Made by a program: the position numbers and the translations under genes
The notes under the pieces: generated by a model
The model's input: the letters and a program-made list of their open reading frames with translations, nothing else
Databases searched by the model: none
Told to the model about the DNA's origin: nothing
From: Tetmemena sp. SeJ-2015
Lineage: Eukaryota; Ciliophora; Spirotrichea; Sporadotrichida; Oxytrichidae
NCBI GenBank assembly: GCA_027382625.1
Contig: JAJKFJ010022611.1
Span: 81,711-145,710 of the forward strand
Direction of reading: 5' to 3'
Length of the DNA: 64,000 nucleotides
In this document: piece after piece, positions 19,701 through 28,400 of the stretch
Layout of the letters: every line of letters starts with the position of its first letter
How positions within the stretch are numbered: the first letter of the stretch is position 1

Positions 19701-22440
19701 TTGACACTGAGATCACAGTGAAGTTACTCTCTGCCAACATCAATTATACTCTAATTAAATAATTAAGAGTTGCTAGATTAACCAATGTAATTTAAATAAC
19801 TTAACTTTAATATCTATAAAAGTTGTAATAGAATTAAAGTAGTGATGGATTAAAAAATTAATTTGCAATACTAATTCCGAGTTAGAGCTCATAACGTGAT
19901 GGGTTGGGGGCCTTACTCAACTGTAGTCACCTTCACGACTTATGATTATCCAGCAGCTCCTATCAATGTCAATTCTCAACTCATAGGCATGAATCAACTA
20001 AATATTACTCACTAAAATATTAGCTAAATGATTTGTATCCTTTAAAAATCAATCAATATATAGTTAATGAACGTAAGAATAGGATGGACAGCAGGTAGTC
20101 CAAACTACAGAGCCATTGATGGTTACAAGATTATGATCCTTAACATCAACACTGGAAATGAGTTTGAAGATACACTCTATTTATTTTTATTGCAACGGCT
20201 CGCAAGCATTGATAGTGTCTCAGCTCTATTGTGATATCCCCTTAACAAGACTTAGACTCACTCCTTACTAGCTACAGTATAGCCAACCAGTCACAGCCAG
20301 AGTGCAAGCACACAATCTCAGAGGCTGGGGAAGCTTTTCTGTATATTCTTCAACTAATCTAGCTTTGCCAACAGAACCTTTCAAGATGGCCTCCCCCACT
20401 CGAGATTCAGCCACTAACTCACTACACTTGGTAGTCGACTGGACTGCTCTTGACTCAACTAACAATGGAGGAGCGGCTGTCACTTCTTACAATCTGATGT
20501 GGGATGCAGGCAGCTCTGGAGTTTCTTGGTTCAATCTGATAGGTGCAGACTCATAAGGTCCTTTCACCTTGACTCAATTTATAGCATCCACTGGAATAGT
20601 AATGGGCTAAGACTATTAGTTCAAGGTGAGAGCTCAAAATATGTGGGGCTGGGGACCCTTCTCAGATCCCTCTACTATAAGAGCAAGTGAACCTCCAGCC
20701 AAGATGACAGCACCTGTGACCTCAATCGACTCAGCGACGGGAGGTGTGCGCATCAGCTGGGCTCAACCAAACAACATGGGCAACGCCATTACCAAGTACT
20801 TCATAGAAATTTAGAACTTGCTGCAGTCAAGTTGGATAAGCTCAAGCTCATGTAACGGTGCGAACACTAACATCTTCCAAAATAGATACTGCATCATACC
20901 AATGAGTGAGTTCTTAGTTGCACCTTACTATCTCACCTTTGGAACGATTATTAAAGTGAGAGTCTCTGCTTATAACGTGGTTGGGTATGGCCTCCCTTCT
21001 GATCCAAATACTGTTGGTGCTACAATTAAGACTGTTCCAAACAAAATGGCAACTCCTACTAGGGGATCAGCCACAACCACGAATAAGATTCAAGTGAACT
21101 GGGCGGCTGTAGTGTACCCTGACGATGGTGACTCTACTATCTTGTCATACAGACTTGTGTGGGATGCAGGCACTGGAACAGCTCAGCAAGACTTGATAGG
21201 TGCAGCTGCTTCCTTCACCAATCTAACATACACCATAAGTTCTGCTATAAGCGTGGGAGTTGACTACACCTTTAAGATTAGCGCTAGAAATATTTACGGG
21301 TGGAGTACCTTTAGCGATGATGCAGTCATCACTGCTTCAGACATACCTGCACAACCTATCATAGTCACAACTTCCAGATTGAATTTCTTTTTATTTCTAT
21401 AATTATTTATTCAACTTATTACGATACGGTGGATCCTCTGAAATTAGTGATTGATTTTACCACTCCTAGCTCTAATGGAGCAACTATTCAAAAGTACGAT
21501 ATACTCATAGCAGACTCAACTGGAACCACTTTCAATATTACTCAAATTATTAGAAGGGAAATCATTTATAAAAAATCAACTAAAAATAGGCCAAAATATG
21601 GTAGAGTCTCTATTTAAGTGATAAAGATATATTTAAACATGCAAAGCTCTGCTAAAGAGATGAATTAAAAATTAATTATTTTTTCCAATTTTGGGATAAG
21701 TGAAGTCTTAAGCTAAACTTATCCTTCTAAATGCTTTGTTGTTTATAGATTTATATCGAGTGCAAAATTTTGAGGTTCCGATTCCGAGCATTACTCTCCT
21801 TCTAAATTAAAAAATAAAAGGTTATAACTATCTATTTGTAAAAATTTAATTAAAAATACTTTTAGAATTTTTTATAACTTTAAACTTTTCTTTGTAGATG
21901 ATTCTTTCTTTTTTAAAATAAAAAATAGTTTTAATTTATTTTTTATGATAACGAGCTAACAGACTGTTCTGGCTCCGACACTCTTGTCATAATCAAATAC
22001 ATTCTGCAAGATTCCTATACTTATTTTTTTTAATTTAATCATTCATAATATAAACTTTGGAGTTTTTATTCTGTGCTTATAACTTATAGAGAGGAAAATA
22101 TTTTGATAACTTTAAACTTCAATTGCATAAAAATAAACTTTAATTTAAAATTAAAAAATAAAATTCCAATAAGTTCGCTTCGATTGGCTCCGTTCAACTT
22201 AGTATATGGTCAATTAGTTATTGTGAAGATAGCTGCATACAATTCAAACGGATGGGGACTATACAGTCAAGTCAACTTCGATGGAGCTACTGTGAGAACT
22301 GAACCTGGTCTGGTTCCTTCATTCAGCTACGATCCCACTCAGAGTAGCTTGACCACTCTGATGCTAACTTGGACAGAACCTAGTGGCGATCTCACTGGTG
22401 GATCAGCCATAATTTCGTACCTTATCTTGAAATTCATAGC
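4724..22440 (+). CDS. Giant FN3 protein, block G (somatic segment 7)
   Basis: Largest + strand block, made of class II FN3 pairs. One domain type carries WTALT...GGSxITSYxLQWDxG...GWGxFS; its partner carries TTYCDGT...YCxIPMSxLxxSPYxL and ends NTxGAxIQTEP. Recurrence of IPMS-like motifs about every 0.64 kb after subtracting IESs gives roughly 20 pairs. The two Cys of each partner domain are about 10-14 residues apart and could form a disulfide (inference). At least 25 IESs and a LINE-like element interrupt the block, and there are one-base slips near 9485, 14328, 15115, 19680 and 22008. The 5' end is a 15 bp pointer shared with block F. The 3' end breaks off after GGSAIISY near 22440 with no partner inside the window. 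Confidence 0.9.
5139..5152. other. Tiny IES, pointer GCTAAT
   Basis: 14 bp unit between GCTAAT at 5133-5138 and 5147-5152. Excision restores QIANVASGSRYYFRLRA. Confidence 0.85.
5379..5401. other. IES, pointer GATG
   Basis: 23 bp AT-rich insert between GATG at 5375-5378 and 5398-5401. Excision gives SMDGNYYNTTACSG. Confidence 0.75.
5462..5884. other. IES of 423 bp, pointer ATT
   Basis: Noncoding AT-rich insert in block G, between ATT at 5459-5461 and 5882-5884. Excision joins IVSQH to YCNVQMSVFL in frame, the expected YCxIPMS motif position. I see no gene or terminal repeat inside. Confidence 0.75.
6076..6237. other. IES of 162 bp, pointer TTAAAT
   Basis: Very AT-rich (A and T runs), between TTAAAT at 6070-6075 and 6232-6237. 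Excision gives MVSLNSIAVSMPAIVG. Confidence 0.85.
6526..6621 (+). repeat. 96 bp direct repeat, copy 1, left of LINE-like element
   Basis: FN3 coding sequence repeated at 8227-8322 with only two mismatches. Both are C-to-T changes in copy 2 and both are synonymous (Asp and Thr codons). Either copy alone gives a continuous reading frame. Confidence 0.95.
6669..8111 (+). CDS. Reverse transcriptase fragment (LINE-like), ciliate code
   Basis: 480 codons from the first in-frame ATG to TGA; the open frame begins just upstream at 6618. Residues ~17-60 are acidic (DDEDDDFEE). An RT region follows: QGVPQGAKMSPKLFNIY at ~95-111 (fingers/palm motif B type) and LYADDH with the catalytic YADD at 131-134 (DNA 7059-7070). 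A C/H cluster at 386-408 (C386, C388, C392, H395, C401, H405, C408) may bind zinc, and a Lys/Glu-rich helix near the C-terminus may be a coiled coil. I could not find a convincing motif A aspartate upstream of motif B, so the catalytic core may be incomplete. At least seven in-frame TAA/TAG codons are read as Gln, so the element has long used this nuclear code. It lacks an endonuclease domain. Confidence 0.8.
8131..8149 (+). repeat. Near-perfect palindrome in LINE 3' UTR
   Basis: GGGAGGTCATGACTTCCC core: arms GGGA/TCCC around GTCATGAC with one mismatched pair. It lies 20 bp after the ORF stop. Confidence 0.6.
8160..8202 (+). other. 3' UTR stem-loop of LINE-like element
   Basis: Outer arms at 8160-8170 and 8191-8202 pair with one bulge. 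Inner arms AGACG (8171-8175) and CGTCT (8182-8186) pair perfectly around CTAGAT. A 3' hairpin beside a simple-repeat tail is a known recognition feature for several LINE reverse transcriptases; the role here is inferred. Confidence 0.6.
8227..8322 (+). repeat. 96 bp direct repeat, copy 2, right of LINE-like element
   Basis: 94/96 identical to 6526-6621. The FN3 frame continues from this copy into the YCDGTSL...YCDIPF motif. Confidence 0.95.
8950..9125. other. IES, bounds approximate
   Basis: AT-rich stop-containing insert between GGLGVN and IKIMKADGTYTQ of a class II domain. I could not fix an in-phase pointer; two adjacent IESs are possible. Confidence 0.6.
9212..9243. other. IES, pointer TCT
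   Basis: 32 bp insert between TCT at 9209-9211 and 9241-9243. Excision joins DATINS to CLVPMSIL in frame. Confidence 0.55.
9837..9890. other. IES, pointer ATA
   Basis: 54 bp insert, length divisible by three and without a stop, so it leaves the frame open. ATA at 9834-9836 and 9888-9890. Excision gives YRVQILALDGTYKN, the family consensus. Confidence 0.65.
10952..10976. other. IES, pointer ACTTAC
   Basis: 25 bp insert between ACTTAC at 10946-10951 and 10971-10976. Excision gives TYTLTSYIISALPSG. Confidence 0.85.
11359..11484. other. IES of 126 bp, pointer AAAGTT
   Basis: AT-rich insert between AAAGTT at 11353-11358 and 11479-11484. Excision gives LVQAKVLAKNANGW. Confidence 0.85.
11707..11724. 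other. In-frame 18 bp IES, pointer AGCC
   Basis: AGCC at 11703-11706 and 11721-11724. The insert is stop-free and divisible by three. Excision gives NGATWYDLIGL, matching sister repeats (NGGTWTDLIG); retention would add six residues. Confidence 0.65.
12005..12058. other. IES, bounds approximate
   Basis: AT-rich insert between AYKIFI and KTKAGAYVEDTT. The join probably uses a pointer of only 2-3 bp that I cannot fix. Confidence 0.5.
12101..12147. other. IES, pointer AAT
   Basis: 47 bp insert between AAT at 12098-12100 and 12145-12147. Excision gives TTNCNGANPTIIS. Confidence 0.75.
12248..12792. other. IES of 545 bp, pointer TAGTTCAAG
   Basis: Between TAGTTCAAG at 12239-12247 and 12784-12792, an unusually long 9 bp pointer for a non-scrambled IES. 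No ORF, inverted repeat or FN3 motif is recognised inside; the part near 12400-12550 is less AT-rich than other IESs. It abuts a second IES whose pointer overlaps this one. Confidence 0.75.
12796..12820. other. IES, pointer AAGCAG
   Basis: 25 bp between AAGCAG at 12790-12795 and 12815-12820. After both excisions the frame reads DLVQAVAQAQNDIGW. Confidence 0.7.
14810..14857. other. IES, pointer AAT
   Basis: 48 bp between AAT at 14807-14809 and 14855-14857. Excision gives VQTENDNGWGDTSEP and removes a TGA. Confidence 0.65.
14895..14912. other. In-frame 18 bp IES, pointer AG
   Basis: AG at 14893-14894 and 14911-14912. Excision gives SSGATIQTEP, the family linker (NTAGATIQTEP). GT...AG intron removal would break the frame, so an IES fits better. 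Confidence 0.55.
16091..16225. other. IES, bounds approximate
   Basis: AT-rich insert between SVIIA and NSFCIIPMS. It contains TGA and frame changes; the pointer was not resolved. Confidence 0.6.
16393..16408. other. IES, pointer TTAAAAT
   Basis: 16 bp unit between TTAAAAT at 16386-16392 and 16402-16408. Excision gives VVPVKMVSPSRGTD. Confidence 0.85.
16991..17113. other. IES of 123 bp, pointer AAGGC
   Basis: AAGGC at 16986-16990 and 17109-17113. Excision gives ARVKAQNSYGWSIDG. Confidence 0.85.
17802..18034. other. IES of 233 bp, pointer AAT
   Basis: AAT at 17799-17801 and 18032-18034. Excision gives SAYNINGYGAFSDP. Confidence 0.75.
18595..18650. other. IES, bounds approximate
   Basis: AT-rich insert between DSTVII and NLRCEIPMS; the pointer was not resolved. 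Confidence 0.5.
18913..18967. other. IES, pointer TATTC
   Basis: 55 bp between TATTC at 18908-18912 and 18963-18967. Excision gives GDSAILSYMLEWDQG. Confidence 0.85.
19755..19880. other. IES, bounds approximate
   Basis: AT-rich insert between SANINYTL and FRVRAHNVMGWG. Candidate repeats (CTAATT, ATACT) leave the frame off by one, perhaps because of a slip near 19680. Confidence 0.55.
19994..20071. other. IES, pointer ATGAA
   Basis: 78 bp between ATGAA at 19989-19993 and 20067-20071. Excision gives QLIGMNVRIGWTAG. Confidence 0.8.
20182..20191. other. Tiny 10 bp IES, pointer TATT
   Basis: Only six internal bases between TATT at 20178-20181 and 20188-20191. Excision gives FEDTLYCNGSQALIV. Confidence 0.7.
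21374..21417. other. IES, pointer CAACTT
   Basis: 44 bp between CAACTT at 21368-21373 and 21412-21417. Excision gives VTTYYDTVDPLKLVIDF. Confidence 0.85.
21537..21951. other. IES of ~415 bp, pointer ~AA (approximate)
   Basis: AT-rich insert between STGTTFN and ELTDCSGSD. Only a 2 bp repeat fits the frame. No gene is seen inside. Confidence 0.55.
22016..22167. other. IES of 152 bp, pointer ATTCC
   Basis: ATTCC at 22011-22015 and 22163-22167. Excision gives CKIPISSLRLAPFNL, leaving a coding island of about 65 bp before it (21952-22015). Confidence 0.75.
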
Positions 22441-22463
22441 TTGAAGTAATGAAATTGAAAATA
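22441..22463. other. Spacer between the 3' ends of blocks G and B
   Basis: Two convergent blocks stop mid-domain here. The right edge is the AGGGAGTT pointer of block B. The left edge (the pointer of block G) cannot be set because its partner is outside the window. Confidence 0.6.
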
Positions 22464-22471
22464 AGGGAGTT
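22464..22471 (-). repeat. Scrambled pointer B/C (copy at end of B)
   Basis: AACTCCCT on the minus strand, direct match to 48432-48439. It joins RDDGNSL to ANNFVEVHATAIN in frame. Confidence 0.85.
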
Positions 22472-25400
22472 GCCATCGTCTCTAAAGATCGAATAGCTAG
22501 TAATTGGACATCCTCCATCGTCCAGAGGCTCAAGCCAGAACAATTCAACTGAGGTTGTATTAACTACGCCTCTGAAAGGACTGCTGATGCCACTTGGGTT
22601 CACGCAAGAATAAACTGTTGCAGAATCAGATTATGGACTCAATCCAACTGCATTCTCAGCAACAACGTAGAATCTGTAAGGCATGCCAGTTTGCAAGTTG
22701 CTTACTGTAGTTTAGAGCACAGTCTGTTTTCCTTTACCATTATAGATTAGGTTAAAGTTGCCGTTTGATCCATCGTCCATGTATAAGTAGTATCCAGTGA
22801 TGCTACCAGCAGGTAATTGAGTATTCGCACTAGCTGCCCATGATATGATAGCTGAAGTTCTAGATGTGAACGAATCCTAGAAGACTTAAACTGGGGTAGC
22901 TGGCTTTAGTGGACTATTGGCAATAGGAACCAGAGTGATGCCACTAAAGTCAGAGTCATCGATTATGTTGGTCGCTAGGAACTTGAATTGATAATACAGT
23001 CCAGCTGTCATTCCTTCTCCTGCTATTGAGAAAGTAGCTGAGTACCCATTAGTACTCCAAGTATAAGAAGTTGTGAGAACTTGCTGGAAAGCAGAGCCAT
23101 CAGTTCCTAAGTTTCGCCACAGCTCATAGTTAGTCACTGGACTTCCTCCGTTGTCTGTAGTAGGATACAAAGTCAAGGAGAGTGATGTTGATGTTATGGA
23201 AACTGCTTTGGGCGCTGGAGGAGCTGAGGGGTTTGTTGCTGCTAGCACATAGAGCTCATCTGAGAATGGGCCTGAGCCATAGCAGTTGATAGCTCTGTAT
23301 CTGAAACGGTAAGTTAAACTTCTAGTCAAGGAAGTAACAGTTTAAAATTAATACAGTTAATGAGGGCATCAAGAAGGGAGAAGTTAGTCCAGCTAATGAG
23401 GTAAAGTATCCTCCCTATCCATCATCCATTTATATCTCAAATGATTTGATGGTGCATCCTCCGTTTGAACTGGCTGGGAAACTTGCAATGCTTATGGTTA
23501 TCTAAGTGTCATTGCTATAGGCCAAGTCCTTTGTTGGTGTGGGAGGCTTAAGTGGAAGGTCTGCAAGTCTTGCTCCTAAAATAGGACTCTCCAAGTATCC
23601 AGCTGAATTGTAAGCTCTCACTTTTACTCTATAAACGTTGCCTACAACCAAAGGAGATAGCCTTGTGATGATGAGTTGACTTAGAGAGGGAAGACTTCTC
23701 ACACTGATATCATTGTCTACATTGGCTTCTACGAAGGAACCTCCTGCTCCATCGTCCACAAAGACTGCATATCCAGTTATAGGACAGCCTCCATTATCCT
23801 TTGGCTCATTCCACTGGACTGTGATTGATGATTAAGAGGATGTTACTCTCGAGGGTCGAGACCAGCCTGCAGGGACATTACATGGCGGGAATGAAGAAAT
23901 CGAGGAGTTTGCAGAAGCTCTATTGAAGTTGAAAGACCTGACTTGGAATCTATAGGGAAGAGCTTTCGTCAGACCAGTCACTAGATAATGATCTATGTTT
24001 GGTGAGATGTTTACTGAGCTATAGATCATCTTGAATCTTCCTCCATATCCATCATCCATGAATAGTTGATAGCCTGTGATCTCACCGCCAACTCCTGTCC
24101 CGTCATCAACCAAATCCCATTGAACATAGAGACTTGTATTGCTCTTGAAATTAAAAATAAGCTGCTTAGAGTGTAAATGACAGTAGGGGAGTCTGGGATG
24201 TCTGGTGGGTCATTTGGACTCGCGTACAAGATCTCGCTATAGTCAGAATCACCCTTGTCATTTGAGCATCTAAAGCGAATCTGATAGATTAGACCAGTTG
24301 TAAGAGTTGGCATTTTAGTTGTATCAAAAGTGTAGTCCATTACAGCTGCTGATTAGTCGTAAGTGGGTGCATCCGAGAAAATACTTCCATCAGTACCAGT
24401 GTTTATTTATAGCTCATGAGTGGTGATATGGTTCCCACCATCGTCAGGGCAAGTTTGCAGTTAAACTCTGATTGAAGTATCTGAAGCTGAGACAAGAACT
24501 GGCTCCGCAGGCTAGATTGGTACCACTGCTACTAGAGAAGTAAGAACAGGAGACCATGATGAAGAGTAGCCATAGATGTTCTTGGCCTCTGTATCTGAAC
24601 TTGTAACTCTATCCTCTTGTTAGGTTGTATGCTGTATAGCTTGTGAGCAGAGTGTCTGGCATCATCTAATCATTTATAGAACCTCCGAACACATCATGAT
24701 AGTTATCTGATCCAGTTCCATCATCCATTTGTAGGTTATAGCTAAGGATAGTTGAGCCACCTGTTTGAACAGTAGTAGTTAAGGCAGCTATTGAAACAGA
24801 GATGGAGGAGTTAGTCACCTAGACTTCAGTTGGTGCTGAAGAAGGTGTTATAGGGATAGCTGCTAGAATATAACTAGCTGTATTCGAATCAATACTTCCA
24901 ACTAGATTGTAAGCCTTTACAAGGTAAGCAAAGGTTCTACCTGTTGCTGCAGTATTTGGAGCTGGGAAAGTAGGGTAGAAGTTTACTTGAGTTGTAAAGA
25001 GAGTTGGTTTGTTCCTGATATTAGTATCGCTATCTTGATTGACTTCTACGAAAGTAGTTCCTCCTAAGCCATTGTTGCGATGGACTGAGTAGCCAGTGAT
25101 TAGGCAGCCACCATTGTCAGCAGGGGAAGTCCAAGCTATAATAAAGTGTGTAAAACTAGTTGTAAGGTTGAAGCATCAGAAGTCACTCTTGTGGGTGCTG
25201 CCATATTAGAAGGAGCAATGCAAGCATAGGTGAGAACTTCACTTGATAAGGGTCCTTCTCCGTTGTAGTTGATGGCTGATACTTTGAACCTGTACATTTG
25301 CCCAGTAGTCAGGTTCTTAGTAATAACTGAGAGGATGTTGGGAATACCATTGCCATCATAGACTTGGGTGAAAGAAGCAGTTGGACCTTATGCCATGTAG

Positions 25401-28400
25401 AGTCTGTATCCTCTTATCAAACCACCATCTCCGAGTCCATTAGCAACTGCTGTCCAAGATATCTATATTTGAGTCTTGGTCGTACCAGAGTCTATTCTTA
25501 TGGGTGTTGCAGGAATGGCAGGCACTGCATTTAGAGAGACTTATAGAGAGTTGGAATAGTCACCATAGTCGATAGCATTTTAAGCTCTTAGTTTGATCTT
25601 ATAAATTCTTCCTGTTGTCAGGCTATTTGCTGTCTTATCTATGCTGTGGATAGAAGTTTGACTCATTAACATTTAATCAATATGATCATCTTAGGTTTAT
25701 AAAGTTTGACTATAGCCAACTACAGGAGTGTAAACTAATCCATCTAGTCCATCATTATTCAAAATGAGGAATGATTCAATTCTATGAATGATAAAATTGG
25801 TCTTTTTATAATCTCAAGTGAGTAGAGGATGATGGGAGTTCCTCCATTGTTGATATTCAAGTCGAGAGCTACTTTGATATAGGAATCTGTTGCTTCAACG
25901 AATACTGGAGGTAGAGGCTTGGCTGGGACTTGTGCTGCAAGAGCATAAGTGACATCTGAATATGCAGACCAACCATACTTATTGTAAGCCTTGTACCTGA
26001 GTCTGTAAGTAGTTCCTCTAGTTATACCTTGAGAGATGGTTATGTCTGTAGCCATTTGATAGATGCCGGGAACTGCTCCACCTAGCGATCTGTAAGGACC
26101 TCCTGCTCCATCATCTATCTCCAGAGAGTAAGAGAGGATAGGTGAGCCTCCTGTTTGGTCAAGCAGAGGATCAGAAGATGATACTAAAGGAGTGATAGTG
26201 ACGCGAAGTCTTGTTCCTGAAGAAGAGGCAATGACCAGAGTGGGCTTAGTTTGAGGTTTATTTGGAACGCTTGCAAGTGTTATAAGAGCAGGATCTGAAT
26301 CTATTGAACCTTCAACAGTGAAGACTGTTACCTTAATTCTGTAATCCAATCCTGGAGTAAGTGGAGTGAGAGTATTTATAGCGAGCTAGTTAAGGCCAGG
26401 CTACTCTCTTACGTTGGGATCATTTAATTAGTTGACTTCATAGAAGGATCCTGCTGCTCCATCATCTGCAAACACTCAACCTCTTTTACAGATTTTATAT
26501 GCAAGGTTAATTTATTCTATCATGAACTAATTATAATTAAGAATCGTTCTCTTTTATAACAGAACACTATTAGTTTTATTTTAAGCAAAAAAATTAAAAG
26601 GTTAAGAAAATCCTTAAAATGCTTTAATTATTTTCATTTAATTTATAATTCCGAATTCATATTTAAAATTTGAATCCTATAGTGATCCTTTTGGGGGTTA
26701 AACTGCATAGCCAATTAGATTGAATCATATTATTTTTGTAATAAAGGGAATTAATTTTGAATGATTTCACAACCACCGTTGTCTGCAGGAGGATTCCATC
26801 CTATAGTTATCTAGGTTCTGTCAGAAGTGATTCGATAAGGAGAGGCGAATCCACTTGGGAAAATGCAAGAGTAGAATGAGTATTCATTTGAGGTAGTTCC
26901 AGCTCCATTGATAGTGTAAGCAGTGACTGTGAACTTGTACTCATGAGAGGGTTAGAGCCCATTAACAGAGAAAGTAGTCTAGTCAGGCAGGGAAAGTGAA
27001 GGTCCATCGAAAGCTGTCCACACTACTCCGCTCATGCATTCTTTCACCTTCAGAACATAACCAATGATCTTTCCTCCTGGAGAAGTACCAGCAGTAGATG
27101 CACTCCAAGATACACTGATGCTGGAAGGAGTTGAGAGAGCTTCGTTCTTAGTGATTGCACTTGGAGCACCAAGGACTGCAGTTGCAGCTACTCTTAGCTC
27201 ATCAGAAACAGGGGAACTTCCAAACTCATTTATAGCATACCATCTGAATCTGTATATGCCTCCATCAACTATTCCAGATGAAACCGTAGTTATTTTTATT
27301 CGAATGTGAATTAATAAATAAACAAAGGCATTCAAAAGTCAAGGAGGATTTATTTTAAATAGTTGTGTATGTTGGGACAGAGAAAGTCTTGGCAGTACTG
27401 AATGATGGAGTAGTATCCCCTTCGTAGAGCATATCAACTATGTAACTCTGAATCTGTGATCCTCCATCATCCACAGAAGGATTAAGAGTGAGCTTGATCT
27501 GTGAACTGCTAGTGCCACTGGGATCAAGTTGCAAATCGTTAAGTTGAGAGGGAACTACTCCCACCCTCTGTGTTACGGTTGGAGACCAATCGCTCCAGCC
27601 TTTCTCATTAAGTACTCTAAACCTGAATTTGTATTATTTGCCTTTAGTCAAGCCAGTAGCAGAGTAAGTGGTCCTCAAATTGGGATTATCTACATCTCCT
27701 CCATTCAAGTCGATCCATTGCTCTTAGTAAGCATCAGTATACTGCAAATGATAAGAGAGAATAGGACTACCTCCATCAGTTACCCCTGCTGAGTAGGTAA
27801 GTGTGATCGAGCTTATCGTCACTTAGTTTACAACTGGGGCGAGAGTAGGGGCATCTGGAATCGTTGAGAAAGTAAAGCAAACGCTTTCACTATCGACATA
27901 GTCTCCTATAGAGTTGAACACTCTAACCTTAAACTTGATGTTTGATCTGATGAGACTGTTACTTAAAGTAGCTGAAGCCTGTCGAAGAGTGGGTATGTTT
28001 CTTATCAAGGGATCATTGTTTGAGTTTACTTCTATTGTGGGAACTCCTGTCACACCATCATCTCTGAATACAGCATAGCCAGTTATTGGACATCCTCCTG
28101 AGACAAGTGGAGCTTGCCAAGCTATTAGTCATAGAGGTAGTTGTACTAGAGACAAATACGGGAGGTCCGAAAGCTGAAGGAGGATTACAAGTCCAGAACG
28201 TAGCGATGTCTGAGAGCGGCCCAAACTGATTGAAGCTCTCTGCTTGTATTCTGAACCTATAAGGCAGAGATGTAGTTAGGTTGTTGACAATATTAACTTG
28301 CTTTAAATAATTTCACATTTCTTATGGTTCATGGTAAATGTAGTTGCTAAAAGTGGCCACGTTTTGTCCGTAGAAAATCTTAGAAATATCTAGCTAAAAA

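Noticed and set aside
22403..22603. Convergent FN3 genes meeting near 22440 (two opposite-strand genes)
   Set aside because: Both frames end mid-domain and the minus-strand one continues exactly at 48432 through a shared 8 bp pointer. Separate genes would end in complete domains with stops.
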